64,000 nucleotides of DNA from Desulfomonile sp963700305 (GCA_963700305.1 CAVOXB010000029.1:60299-124298), one strand, 5' to 3'. Positions 37,382-47,230 are shown, numbered from the stretch's first letter. Notes: generated by a model from the sequence alone, not told the origin. Numbers and translations are program-made.

Positions 37382-38131
37382 TCAACGTATTTTTACATCC
37401 TGAACTTGTTTCCATGTGCTTTCGGAATACCAAATGTCGACAAAATCCGCGATGGAATCCGCTTCTTTTGGCTTCACGTTTTCGGCAATCGGTTTTCGTA
37501 AAAGCTTCTTGATACTGTAATATGCATGCTGATCACGTTGACCGAGATCACGTGCGACCTTCGCTGCCTCCTCCAGCAGTTTCTCCTCCGACGTCTTCTG
37601 GTCGATAAGGCCAAGCCTCAGAGCTTCGTCAGCAGAGTACATGGAACCCGAGAGGAGAATCGTTTCTGCATTTCTATGGCCCACGCAGGCCTTCAACATT
37701 TCTACTGCACCAGCAAACACCGATGCGCCGAAACTTATCTCATTGAGTGATATTTTTGCCTTGCCTTCCGCCATTATTCTATAATCGCACGCTGTGGCTA
37801 TCATGCATGCGCCTGCAATGGTATGCCCGTTCAAAGCGGCTACTAACGGCTTAGGATAGAGAAAGATGTATTCGTAGAGACCGGTGAATTTGGTTAAGTA
37901 TCGCGTGAAATCTTCTTTTGGATAGCTGAGAAACTTCGGAATATCAAACCCGAAGGAGAAAAAACTTCCCCGTCCCGTGAGTACTACCGCACGGACACTT
38001 GTCTCATCCGCCAGTTTCTTGAAGCAGTCGTGCAGTTCCTCGACCACAAGCTCGTTTAATGCGTTCACCTTACCCCTGTTGATTGTTACTATCGCCAAAT
38101 CCTGTTCCCCGGAAACTTCAACGAAACTCAT
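37382..38131 (-). CDS. enoyl-CoA hydratase/isomerase family protein
   Basis: About 249 residues of the crotonase fold. Oxyanion motif in GSFFSFGFDIPKFLS and the central NGHTIAGACMIATACDYRIM. The two catalytic Glu of true hydratases are not clearly present (FGASVFAGAV at the second site), so the reaction may be isomerase-like. Starts at MSFVEVSG, where GGGAGGTGGCG precedes the ATG 38129-38131. Next to CoA-related genes (ACD alpha, thiolase further on). Confidence 0.82.
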   Translation of the reverse strand: MSFVEVSGEQDLAIVTINRGKVNALNELVVEELHDCFKKLADETSVRAVVLTGRGSFFSFGFDIPKFLSYPKEDFTRYLTKFTGLYEYIFLYPKPLVAALNGHTIAGACMIATACDYRIMAEGKAKISLNEISFGASVFAGAVEMLKACVGHRNAETILLSGSMYSADEALRLGLIDQKTSEEKLLEEAAKVARDLGQRDQHAYYSIKKLLRKPIAENVKPKEADSIADFVDIWYSESTWKQVQDVKIR

Positions 38132-38207
38132 CGCCACCTCCCGAATATTCATAATCATTGCCAAACATGCCATTGTCCTATGCTTCGAGTGTCCGGGAAC
38201 ACCATGT

Positions 38208-38242
38208 GGGTGCCACTGCTGGACAAGCCAGCAGTGGCACCC
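38208..38242. repeat. short member of the CCACTGCTGG palindrome family
   Basis: 15-base perfect arms around ACAAG; same words as the element at 16286-16356. Confidence 0.85.
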
Positions 38243-38325
38243 GCTATGAAGCAGCCCACAACCATTGACAGGCAATCGCCACAAGCCGCGGACATGGAAC
38301 TTCTCTCAGATGCAGACTTGACCGT

Positions 38326-38754
38326 CTAATTTCTTGGGACCACGGAAACCTTCATCATGATACCTCCGTAACCGCCGCATTCGAACCCAACATCCAGACA
38401 CCTGACCTGGCGCATGAAATGAAACTCGTTCGCCTCCAGTCCTTCGCTCAGACGTTCATTTATGAGAGCAACCGGCACGGCCAGTTGTGATACGGCATAA
38501 ACGCAGAGCCTTTTTGGGCAAAGCTTGCTGATGAAATTTCCGTCAATATCCAGGACGAACCTATCTCCAGCCTTATATCCAGAATTGCAGTGTCTAGCCT
38601 GAACCACCAACGCCTCTATGGAATAACGAGCGGCTGCGGGGGCAATTTTTTCCATGAGTCGCACTCTGGGATCGCTTTCCTGGAAGTTCTTTAAATCCGC
38701 TTCTGTGTAGCCGACCCTGTCGCCGAATCTCTTGAGCATATCCCAAGCTGACAT
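38326..38754 (-). CDS. TIGR04076-like small protein
   Basis: 142 residues. The C-terminal 90 residues match the pattern of TIGR04076 proteins (EALVVQARHCNSGYKAGDRFVLDIDGN, KLCPKRLCVYAVSQL, VRCLDVGFECGGYGGIMMKVSV). The cysteines in CPKRLC, CLD and ECGG could bind metal. Function of the family is unknown. Good ribosome site (GGAGGAATGTC) ahead of the ATG. Probably regulated by the adjacent TetR protein, since a TetR-type operator lies 30 bases upstream. Confidence 0.7.
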   Translation of the reverse strand: MSAWDMLKRFGDRVGYTEADLKNFQESDPRVRLMEKIAPAAARYSIEALVVQARHCNSGYKAGDRFVLDIDGNFISKLCPKRLCVYAVSQLAVPVALINERLSEGLEANEFHFMRQVRCLDVGFECGGYGGIMMKVSVVPRN

Positions 38755-38783
38755 GACATTCCTCCTCTGGATTACTAATATAC

Positions 38784-38801
38784 TGACTGTTAAGTCTATT
38801 T
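38784..38801 (-). promoter_or_regulatory. candidate TetR operator upstream of the TIGR04076 gene
   Basis: TGACTGTTAAGTCTATTT. It matches 14 of 18 bases of the site ahead of the TetR gene (39451-39468), with both half-sites GACT and GTC kept. Confidence 0.5.
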
Positions 38802-38835
38802 TAAGAGTTCACTTCAGTATTGGTCACATTAAATC

Positions 38836-39432
38836 TCAGCCGATCCTTTGAAGGGAGATGGTAGACTTCAGCGCTTCGGCTGTCTTTTTGAAGGATTCTG
38901 TATCCTTGGAGGCCTTACACATCAGTAAGGCGCCTTCAATTGAACTCATCACAAGTCGGCTCAACGCGTCGCTGTCCGCATCGGGTCGAAGTTTGCCCAT
39001 GTCCTTTGCCTGATCGAAGTGCTTCCTGAGAAGCTCTCCCCAAAGATCAAAGAAGCGGTTTGCGGTTTGTGCCAAGGCTCGGTTGCTGTCGCCCAGCTCC
39101 TGGGCGATGTTACCGAAAAATCAACACGCGCTGCAGCCGCGGACTACGTGGTACCCGACTATTCCGTCTATTAATAGCTCGATTCGTCTGATGGGATCAG
39201 TTTCGTCCGCCATCATATGTTCGAAGAACGGCATCTGCTTTTCAAGGGCGTCTTCAATGGCTGAATTGGCTATTTCTTCTTTCGATTTGAAGTAGAAGTA
39301 AAGATTGCCGCGTTTTACTCCGGATTCTATGCAAATATCGTCAATGCTGGTTTTTGCGTATCCCTGGAGCCTGAACAACCGCCTTGCGGTATCTATGATT
39401 TTTGCCTTTGTGGCTTCGCCCTTTGTGGTCAT
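38836..39432 (-). CDS. TetR-family repressor with an in-frame TGA (39121-39123)
   Basis: An N-terminal TetR helix-turn-helix is seen at residues 8-55 (AKIIDTARRLFRLQGYAKTSIDDICIESGVKRGNLYFYFKSKEE). The ligand domain is cut by one in-frame TGA after GCSAC; the same frame then goes on FFGNIAQELGDSNRALAQTANRFFDLWGELL to the end. It is not an indel. After the TGA, 15 bases lead to GCCCAG, loop GAG and CTGGGC, a hairpin at SECIS-like distance. Options are nonsense mutation, sequencing error or selenocysteine. Repaired length is 198 residues, normal for TetR. Neighbour: the TIGR04076 gene. Confidence 0.75.
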
Positions 39433-39450
39433 GTGTTGTCCCAATAGTAT

Positions 39451-39468
39451 TGACTGGTTGGTCTAATT
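39451..39468 (-). promoter_or_regulatory. candidate TetR operator upstream of the TetR gene
   Basis: TGACTGGTTGGTCTAATT lies about 18 bases before the TetR start. Partly palindromic (GACT/GGTC) and shared with the site at 38784-38801, suggesting autorepression. Confidence 0.5.
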
Positions 39469-39711
39469 ATTCTCAGAAGCCACGCGCTTGTCAATTACTT
39501 TTTGCGGTCAGGCCTCTCGGCAACCCACACACTGTTCAAGGATTTCAGCCTGTACGATTTTATTTAAGAAAGAGACTTGGCGGCGACTCTCTCATGGCTG
39601 GCAGGCGATCAGATTCTTTCGCGCTATAGCAGCATTGGGAAAAGCCATTATCCTCGTGGCCGCCCCCGTGTCGTTGGTGTCAGCGTGTGATTCTGAAAAC
39701 AACGGGAATGA

Positions 39712-41187
39712 CTATGTTGCCTGGGTCGTTTCATCCTGCTCAAGGATAGCTTTTCTGGCGCGTGCATATTTCGCGAGTGCTCCCATTGCTCTGACCGCCC
39801 GTTCTGGGCTTGTGAGCACCGGCACGCCGTGGTCCTGCAGCTTCCTGATGAAAGGCTCTTCTCGCGTGCCAAATGAGGCGCCAACTAAAGGTTTTCCGAA
39901 GTCTCTCGAGAGTTCGGCGACTGCAGAGCATTGCCCGTCAAGGTAAATGTCAGCCAGCAGAGCTGCATTCTCCGGGTCTGCTCCTGTGGCAGCGATTGCC
40001 TGCAGGACTCGTTGCAGTGGTATCAACAGATACATAAAGAGGCTGTCCACATTGACGTCCTTCAAAATTACCCGCGGCATTGCCTTCGTATAATCGCTGG
40101 GATTGCGATTGAATGTCAGGTCCACCGGGTTACTCACACTCGCTGTGTGCGGCACCAGTTTCTTGAGCGAATCCACCGTCTCGCCAGACAAATGGGCAAG
40201 CTTCAACCCATTCCGTTCAGCTGCGTCGGCTGCGGCTGCGCCGGGCCCTCCAGAGTGAGTCAGAATAGCTATTTTGTCGCCTTTTGGCAGGGGTTGACTC
40301 CCCAATACAAAGCACAGGTCAAAAAGTTCCTCAATGGTTGCGGCTCGAATGATCCCAGCTTGCTTAAAAATACCGCTATACAGGGGATCTGGACCGGCCA
40401 TAGCGCCTGTATGTGAAAGTGCCGCCTTTTTTCCCGATTCGGATCCTCCAACGTAGAAAGCGACAATTGGTTTAGTTTTGGACACTTCCCTGGCGACTCG
40501 AAAGAAATCCCGGCCGCGCCTTATTGCTTCGATGTAAAGGGCTATGACCTTTGTGTCCGGGCATTTCCCCAGATATTCGATGCAGTCCGTGATATCCACC
40601 AGGGCTTCGTTTCCCACACTGAATCCCTGGCTGAAACCAATCCCGAACTTCTCCAGATGCACGAACATTTGAGTTATGAAGCTTCCGCTCTGCGAAGCCA
40701 TGCCTATGAATCCAGGAGAAGCCTCGTATGGCAAAAACGTGGTGTTGAGCTTGTGGTGCGGATTCACAACGCCGATGCAGTTCGGCCCAACAAACACCAT
40801 GTCGTATTTGCGAGCAATCTCCACCAGCCGGTTCTGAAGCTCTCGACCTTCGGAGCCCATCTCGCCGAATCCCGCTGACACGATTATCGCTCTTTTGATA
40901 CCAGCCGCGCCGCATTCCTCAAGAATATCCAGGACAACCGCGGTAGGAAGCACGAAGATGGCCAGATCGGGCACGATAGGCAGGTCTTTGGCATGCATGT
41001 ACGCTTTGAGCCCCATCACCTCAGCTTCTCTGGGATGCATAGGGAAGACCGAGCCCTCGAATCCCATTGCCAGAAGTGAACTCAATTGAACGCTTCCCAT
41101 TCCCAAAGGATTATTGGACGCCCCCCAGAAAGCGATGCTCTTTGGATGCATTATTTGATAGAGGGGATTGTCGACAAATTCCTTCAT
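39712..41187 (-). CDS. acyl-CoA synthetase (NDP-forming), alpha-subunit-like
   Basis: 491 residues. CoA-binding Rossmann domain at the start (SIAFWGASNNPLGMGSVQL) and succinyl-CoA ligase-like domains with GPNCIGVVNP and the phospho-His region SHTGAMAGPD. It lacks the ATP-grasp beta domain, so a separate subunit is needed and is not in the window. ACD-type enzymes turn acyl-CoA into acid and ATP or the reverse. ATG 41185-41187 is chosen, preceded by GGAGGT further up. The upstream frame back to 41223 is not typical. Confidence 0.85.
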   Translation of the reverse strand: MKEFVDNPLYQIMHPKSIAFWGASNNPLGMGSVQLSSLLAMGFEGSVFPMHPREAEVMGLKAYMHAKDLPIVPDLAIFVLPTAVVLDILEECGAAGIKRAIIVSAGFGEMGSEGRELQNRLVEIARKYDMVFVGPNCIGVVNPHHKLNTTFLPYEASPGFIGMASQSGSFITQMFVHLEKFGIGFSQGFSVGNEALVDITDCIEYLGKCPDTKVIALYIEAIRRGRDFFRVAREVSKTKPIVAFYVGGSESGKKAALSHTGAMAGPDPLYSGIFKQAGIIRAATIEELFDLCFVLGSQPLPKGDKIAILTHSGGPGAAAADAAERNGLKLAHLSGETVDSLKKLVPHTASVSNPVDLTFNRNPSDYTKAMPRVILKDVNVDSLFMYLLIPLQRVLQAIAATGADPENAALLADIYLDGQCSAVAELSRDFGKPLVGASFGTREEPFIRKLQDHGVPVLTSPERAVRAMGALAKYARARKAILEQDETTQAT

Positions 41188-41241
41188 CCGATAAAACCTC
41201 CACAAACTACAACTTAATGACATTGCAGGGTCTTCTAAACC

Positions 41242-41490
41242 CTAGTGGCCACCGGGTCCGTCTGTGGTCTTGGGCAGCACGAGGGTCAGCAAAAAAAGCA
41301 CCATCCACCATACAAGATAACCGGCTATTACGGCCACAGCTGTAATCGGACCCAGGGCTATGGATACGAAAAGGATTGTATCATCCGTTCGCACAAAGCC
41401 CCCGAACATTGCAAGCCACAATGCTCCGACGAATACGGCCAATGTGGTGATCGCTCCGAAGATCAATGCAACGGTATGTCTACGCGTCAT
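41242..41490 (-). CDS. small integral membrane protein
   Basis: 82 residues with two or three hydrophobic helices (TVALIFGAITTLAVFVGALWLAMF; ILFVSIALGPITAVAVIAGYLVW; MVLFLLTLVL). Starts MTRRHTVALIFG at the ATG 41488-41490 and ends GGH. Divergent from the radical SAM gene. Family not recognised. Confidence 0.65.
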   Translation of the reverse strand: MTRRHTVALIFGAITTLAVFVGALWLAMFGGFVRTDDTILFVSIALGPITAVAVIAGYLVWWMVLFLLTLVLPKTTDGPGGH

Positions 41491-41556
41491 GATTTCTATG
41501 TTATCATTGATGGTCGAATTGTAAACCTGGACGATTGGGAGATAACTTTTTTGCCT

Positions 41557-44104
41557 ATGAAGATTTCGAGAACAGACTGTCAAGAAAAACCAGCAAGCAG
41601 CTCTGAATTGCCGGATGAGTTCTTGGTGCAGGTGCAAAAACCTGCTCGCTACATTGGAAATGAAATCAATGCCGTGAAAAAAGACACCAGCGACATTGAT
41701 CTACATATGGCCCTCTGTTTTCCCGACGTTTACGAAGTGGGAATGTCTCACCTGGGCCTCAAAATTCTCTACTCCATAGTGAATTCGCGACCGAACCTGT
41801 ACGCTGAAAGAGTCTTCGCTCCATGGCCGGACATGGAAGACCTGTTGAGACGAAACGATCGCAGGCTCACGACCCTTGAAACGGGAACCCCGCTGGCTAA
41901 TCTCGATATTATCGGTTTTTCGCTGCAGTACCGAGCTTTGTGCGACAACTGTGCTTCAAATGCTCGATTTGGCCGGCATCCCTCTGCGGTCGGCAGATCG
42001 TGGTGAAGATCATCCATTTGTGATTGCCGGAGGACCTACTGCGTTCAACCCGGCTCCAATGGCCGTATTTTTCGACGCGTTCGTTATAGGAGACGGCGAG
42101 GAGGTAATTCTTGAGCTCGCGGATGCTCACATCGAATGGCAGAAACGCAAGGGGCCAAGACGCGAACTGTTAGAAGCGTGGAAAGGCATCCCAGGGATCT
42201 ATGTTCCTTCGCTTCATCGCAACGGAGAAAGTGTTTCCAGGCGAATCGTGAACGATCTGGACGCGGCAGCTTTCCCCACTAATTTCATACTGCCCTTCTG
42301 CGAGATAATTCACGACCGCGTGGGAATGGAAGTGGCTCGGGGCTGCACCAGAGGCTGCAGATTTTGCCAGGCAGGGATGCTTTACCGGCCAGTCCGCGAA
42401 AGGACCCCTAAGACCATCATGGAATTGGCCCGGCAAAATCTTCGAGGCACCGGCTGGGAAGAAATAGCGCTTCTATCATTATCCACGGGCGATTACGGCG
42501 GCATAGGCCGGCTAATCCAAGAAATGGTCGATGAATTAAGCCCTGAACGAACTGCAGTGTCGCTTCCGTCCTTGAGGACGGATACCTTTGAAGCGGAAAT
42601 GGCCGAGCAGATCCGCAGGGTCCGCAAAACCGGCTTCACACTTGCCCCTGAGGCAGGAACTGACCGCCTCCGCAGGGTAATAAACAAAGGGAACACGGAA
42701 GAAGACCTTGAAAAGGCCATTACGGCGGCATTTCAACAGGGGTGGCAATCGGTCAAGCTGTATTTCATGATCGGACTCCCCACTGAGACCGACGAAGACC
42801 TGGATGGCATAATCGGAGTGATCAGGAAAGCGTCCAAATGGGCACGCGGAGGCAAAATCACTGCGTCGGTCTCTACATTTGTTCCAAAATGCCACACTCC
42901 ATTTCAGTGGGCAGGCCAGATTTCTTCCGAAGAGACCCTGCGAAAACAGCAGTACATAAGGCGTTACTTCCGAAAAGGAAACGCACAGGTAAAATTCCAC
43001 GAACCAAGGGTTTCCTTTCTGGAAGGAATCATCGCACGAGGCGATGAAAGACTGTCAGCCGTAATACAGAAGGCCTTCGAAAAAGGGGCAAGATTTGACG
43101 GATGGGACGAGCTGCTTAAATTCGATATCTGGATGCAAGCTTTCCAAGAAGCGGGAATTGATCCGGAACAGTATCTGGCGCCCAGGGAAGTCGGCGCTGA
43201 ACTACCGTGGAGCTTCATCGATGCGGGGGTAATCCCAGAATATCTCGTTGAAGAATGGAATAAAGCCACATCCGAGCAAGCAACCCCAGATTGTCGATTT
43301 GGAGGATGTTCCGACTGCGGGGTCTGCGATTTTGAAGATGTTTTTCCGAGGCGCTCGGTCGACACTGCTGTAAGTAGTGAACCCCTGTATGCTTCAGAGC
43401 TTGTTGTAGAGAGTTCTGTCACAGTCCGTCGCTTTCGCCTCCAGTATGCCAAATTGGATAGAATGAGATTTCTGGGTCATCAGGATCTGATCCGACTATT
43501 CGCGCGATGTTTCAGGAGGGCTCGGATCAAGCTGGATTATTCCAAAGGCTTTCATCCGCATCCAAGGCTGCGTTTTTCGCCGCCTCTCGCTTTAGGTGTG
43601 GAGAGTGTTGCGGAATTCCTGGATTTTGATCTGGTTGATTCGCAGCTCAACGCGGAAGATATCAAACTACATCTCTCTCAAAATCTGCCGGAAGGCATAA
43701 AGCCTTTGAATTTGCAGGAAATATTGTTGAACGATCCTCACCTTTCTGCTAGAATTGAGCAGTTTTCCTACAAGATTGAATTGCTGAACTCGCTGGAACC
43801 CAAGGAAGTGGCTCAGAGAGTTAAAGACTTCCAGGCTGCAGGCGAGTTTCAGCTTGTGAAACGGCATAAGGGTAAACTCAAGAGCAGAGATTTGAAACAA
43901 TGGGTGAATGATCTGAGTTTATCGGATCGCATCCTCGTAATGAAGATAAAGGTCGACGCATCAGGATCGGTGCATCCTCTGGATGCTGTGACAGCCGTGC
44001 TGGGGCTTGAGAAAGAGGCAGTGAAAGATTTTAAGGTCCTCAAGACTTCTGCAGAAATGCGAGAGCCTTGCTCTGAAGTAACCATTTTGTCGGAGGTGGG
44101 ATGA
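41557..44104 (+). CDS. TIGR03960-type radical SAM protein fused to DUF2344 (one frameshift)
   Basis: About 848 residues after repair. The N-terminal part has a B12-binding-like domain (CFPDVYEVGMSHLGLKIL). The radical SAM cluster is RGCTRGCRFCQAG (CxxxCxxC), preceded by IAGGP and FVIGDGEE. The last 210 residues are DUF2344 (RFLGHQDLIRLFARCFRRARI, DYSKGFHPHPRLRFSPPL). An extra C near 41931 splits the frame inside IGFSLQYELCATTVLQML. This protein regularly precedes RNase G in many bacteria, as here, which suggests a role in RNA or ribosome maturation; the substrate is not known. Confidence 0.88.
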
Positions 44105-44113
44105 CAGCAGGCC

Positions 44114-44181
44114 GTGGGGCAGGCTTTCCAGCCTGCCATCGTTATCATTTTAGAAAAGGCAGGCTGGAAAGCCTGCCCCAC
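44114..44181. repeat. 24-base perfect palindromic repeat ahead of rng
   Basis: Arms 44114-44137 and 44158-44181 are exact inverted copies around 20 bases. Words GGCAGGCTTTCCAGCC type. It lies in the rng leader, 62 bases before the start. Confidence 0.9.
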
Positions 44182-44243
44182 AAAAGCCATCGGTTCCCGG
44201 ATAACTGAATGGCTACTTGCTCTGAAGGCTAGGTGCTTTCGTT

Positions 44244-45773
44244 ATGGCAAGTGAAATCGTGATGAACATCACGAAACGGGAAAGCCGTTTAGCACTGGTC
44301 GAGAATGGCCAGGTAGCGGAGCTCCACCTGGAGCGCAAAGGCGAACGGGGGATTGTAGGCAACATCTACAAAGGCCGTGTAATAAAGGTACTTCCAGGAA
44401 TGCAGGCTGCGTTCGTGGACATCGGCCTTCCGAGAGCTGCTTTTCTGTACGTGGGTGACATCCACCATCACGGTCACGATCTAGATTACATGGTCAACGG
44501 CGAAGAAGACGAAGCCCAAGAGGAAGGGGAAAACTCCATACCTGAAGGAATCTCCGACCAAATACCCTCGTACACTCCCATTGAGGAGCTGATTCAGGAA
44601 GGCGAGGACATTCTGGTTCAGATCTCCAAGGAACCTCTCGGGAGCAAAGGCGCTCGAATCACTTCGCATATCTCGATTCCGGGCCGACATCTTGTCTTCA
44701 TGCCCACTGTAGACCACGTGGGGATCTCTCGCAGGATTGAGAACGAGATCGAACGACAAAGGCTCAAGGACATCATTTCCCAGATAAAACCACCCGCTTG
44801 CGGAATAATAGTCCGGACAGTAAGTGAGCACGAGAGCCAGGAAAAGCTCCAGGCCGACCTGTTGTTTCTTCAGGGCTCTTGGGAGCGCATTCTGGACAAA
44901 GAAAACAGGGTGCCCGCGCCGTACATGATTTACGAGGACCTGGACCTCTGTCTGCGCGGAGTACGGGACCTTTTCACAGAAAACGTGTCCCATCTTGTGC
45001 TTGACAGTCGCGAGCACTATTACCGAATCCTCGAATTTATGGACACTTTCATGCCTTCTCTGAAGCCTCACGTAGAACTTTACGAAGGTGACGAGCCCAT
45101 ATTCGATTATTTCGGTATTGAAATGGAACTGAACAAGGCGCTCGGCCGCAAGGTTTGGCTGAAATCCGGCGGCTATATAAACATAGATTTCACAGAAGCG
45201 CTTGTCGCCATAGATGTGAACACCGGCAGGTTCGTTGGCAAACGGAACTTGCAGGAGACCATTCTCAAGACCAACCTGGAAGCAGCCCGAGAGATCGCGT
45301 ATCAGCTTCGTCTCAGGAATATCGGCGGTATTATTATAGTGGATTTCATCGACATGGATCGTCCCACCGACCGAGAGAAAGTGTTCAACGCGCTCCAGGA
45401 GGCATTGAGAAAGGACAAGCAGAAGACCAACATTCTTAAAATATCTGAGCTTGGCCTCGTTCAAATGACTCGCAAGAGAACCCGCGAAAGCCTCACCCGC
45501 ACACTATGCGAGCAATGCCCGTACTGCGAAGGCAAAGGATTCCTGAAATCTCACACTACTGTGTGCTACGAAATACTAAGAGGGATCACTAGAGAACTTG
45601 CTGACGAGTATTCAGAATGCCTTCAGATTACGGCAAATCCCGAGGTCTTAAAGCTGCTGTTCGAGCAGGAAAACGACCAGCTGGAAGAGATCCAAAAAAA
45701 ATACAATACCAAAATAGTGCTTAACCCTGATCCCAACATGTTCCAGGAACAATACGATATTACGAACTGCTGA
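44244..45773 (+). CDS. rng: ribonuclease G/E
   Basis: 509 residues. S1 RNA-binding domain at residues 35-130 (GNIYKGRVIKVLPGMQAAFVDIGLPRAAFLYVGD), with an acidic insert near residues 85-110. RNase core: GGYINIDFTEALVAIDVNTGRFVG (catalytic Asp), IGGIIIVDFIDM and the zinc-link CEQCPYCEGKG. It matures rRNA ends and cuts mRNA. Length is that of RNase G, with no RNase E scaffold tail. It is not followed by rplU/rpmA, a common arrangement in related bacteria. The palindrome in its leader may influence translation. Confidence 0.95.
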   Translation: MASEIVMNITKRESRLALVENGQVAELHLERKGERGIVGNIYKGRVIKVLPGMQAAFVDIGLPRAAFLYVGDIHHHGHDLDYMVNGEEDEAQEEGENSIPEGISDQIPSYTPIEELIQEGEDILVQISKEPLGSKGARITSHISIPGRHLVFMPTVDHVGISRRIENEIERQRLKDIISQIKPPACGIIVRTVSEHESQEKLQADLLFLQGSWERILDKENRVPAPYMIYEDLDLCLRGVRDLFTENVSHLVLDSREHYYRILEFMDTFMPSLKPHVELYEGDEPIFDYFGIEMELNKALGRKVWLKSGGYINIDFTEALVAIDVNTGRFVGKRNLQETILKTNLEAAREIAYQLRLRNIGGIIIVDFIDMDRPTDREKVFNALQEALRKDKQKTNILKISELGLVQMTRKRTRESLTRTLCEQCPYCEGKGFLKSHTTVCYEILRGITRELADEYSECLQITANPEVLKLLFEQENDQLEEIQKKYNTKIVLNPDPNMFQEQYDITNC

Positions 45774-46270
45774 GAGAATAACGAGGAGGGGACCCAGTCG
45801 AAGACAAAATTGCTGGATTTGATCTCGAGATGCTTCTAGAACAGGCTGACATTTTTTGTGTGGCAACAGCGGGAAAAAGTTCCACAGACTAACACTCGTG
45901 TTTGATGGTTCTATTAATGCGGAACAGAGACAAAGATACAAAGCTTACTAGAAAATGTGCCTGCTCAATGAATAAAGGAAGTCTTACAATCGGCTAGCTT
46001 GACGGCAAGTATTGGCCCGTCGTCTAGATCAGATTAGTGGCGGCCGGCGTCCCGACCTCATGATAGTATGGAGCTGCGGGATTCAAGAAGACAGGCCTCT
46101 ACTTGCGACAGGGGCGACATTCCTAAGCGACAGACCGAGCCAAACATCTGGCCGGCAGAGACGCCGGCCGCCACTAAAGACACCAAAGAAAGCTTTATTC
46201 TTTAACGCTTGTGCCACCCAATTTAGTATGAGATTTCATCCGAACAAAGTGAATAAAATTACTGAAGCCA
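45774..46270. other. gene-free stretch with inverted repeat
   Basis: Contains inverted repeat arms at 46034-46051 and 46160-46177. Overlapping small frames here look non-coding. No rRNA or tRNA features seen. Confidence 0.45.
46034..46177. repeat. 18-base inverted repeat, 108-base spacer
   Basis: TTAGTGGCGGCCGGCGTC and GACGCCGGCCGCCACTAA are exact inverted arms. Looks like a small dispersed or non-autonomous element. Confidence 0.75.
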
Positions 46271-47230
46271 CTAATCCCTCGGCAATCCTGGACCATTTGG
46301 GCATCCCAGAAGGTGCCATTTCCAAAGGGCTGTGCGAACACGAAAACTCCCAGCTATGCCGGGAGATTTGCCCAAAGTGAACAAGTTTGCTAGTCCCAGC
46401 GCTATTGCATTGAGGGTAAGGTTCGCGACCATCACGGTTTTCAAGAAGCGCATGGCTGAGATTCCGTAGTGTTTCTCGAAAAAGAGATACCTGGATCTGT
46501 AGAATTCGATGCGCGCTCCAGCCTGATATGACTTGGCAGTAGCGCCCTGCAAATGTGTCGCCCTGGCTTCCGGTTCATGCATGACAAGCCAGCCTGCCTG
46601 TCTCATGCGCACTGCGAGATCGGTTTCTTCCAGGAAAAAGAAATAATCCTCGTCGAACCCGCCAAGTTCCTCCAGAGCCTTACGTCGAACGATCATTACA
46701 GCGCCGATCAGCGCTTCCACTGGTTCGGGGTCTGAGAGCCGCGTGGCTTTGCTTGGAAAGCGTTTTGGGAATAGACGCTTCAAAAGACTACGATTCAATG
46801 TCTCAGTAGCAAGGGTAGGAACTGCTTCGTAGGAAGTCTGAAGACTGCCGTCATGGTTGAGGAGCTGAGGTCCTGCCATGCCTATGCGTGGATTCGATTC
46901 CACAAGTCCCACCAGCTTCGCCGCACAGTCCGTTTCCAAAAGGGCGTCTGTGTTCACGAGCATCAGATAACTGCCAACAGCCTTTTCGAAGGCCCTGTTA
47001 TTGGCCGCGGCAAACCCAAGGTTCCTTCCTGCTTCAATGATTTCTACTCCAGGATACGCGTTCCTCACCCTGGACACGGAATCGTCCGTGGAGCCGTTAT
47101 CAACAACTATTATCTGAGGCGACTGCGGCAGTTCAGAGGCGAATATGAATTCCAGGCAGCGATTCAGTAGATCTGCGGTGTTTCTGTTGACCACAATGAA
47201 GGTCAAAAGGGTGTTGGGAGACTCTGTCAT
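46271..47230 (-). CDS. glycosyltransferase family 2
   Basis: 319 residues, GT-A fold. Nucleotide binding start TFIVVNRNTADLLNRCLE, VDNGSTDDSV, GFAAANNRAF and the DxD-like VNTDALLE. Later motif GGFDEDYFFFLEETDLAVRMRQAGW (acceptor site) and a hydrophobic C-terminal segment. It resembles rhamnosyl- and other sugar transferases for cell-surface glycans. ATG 47228-47230 is chosen. Downstream of moaA on the same strand, about 80 bases apart, with a repeat between; functional link unlikely. Confidence 0.88.
   Translation of the reverse strand: MTESPNTLLTFIVVNRNTADLLNRCLEFIFASELPQSPQIIVVDNGSTDDSVSRVRNAYPGVEIIEAGRNLGFAAANNRAFEKAVGSYLMLVNTDALLETDCAAKLVGLVESNPRIGMAGPQLLNHDGSLQTSYEAVPTLATETLNRSLLKRLFPKRFPSKATRLSDPEPVEALIGAVMIVRRKALEELGGFDEDYFFFLEETDLAVRMRQAGWLVMHEPEARATHLQGATAKSYQAGARIEFYRSRYLFFEKHYGISAMRFLKTVMVANLTLNAIALGLANLFTLGKSPGIAGSFRVRTALWKWHLLGCPNGPGLPRD

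Noticed and set aside
46012..46380. 122-residue plus-strand frame after rng
   Set aside because: Runs through an inverted repeat and is antisense to the glycosyltransferase end; no family features.
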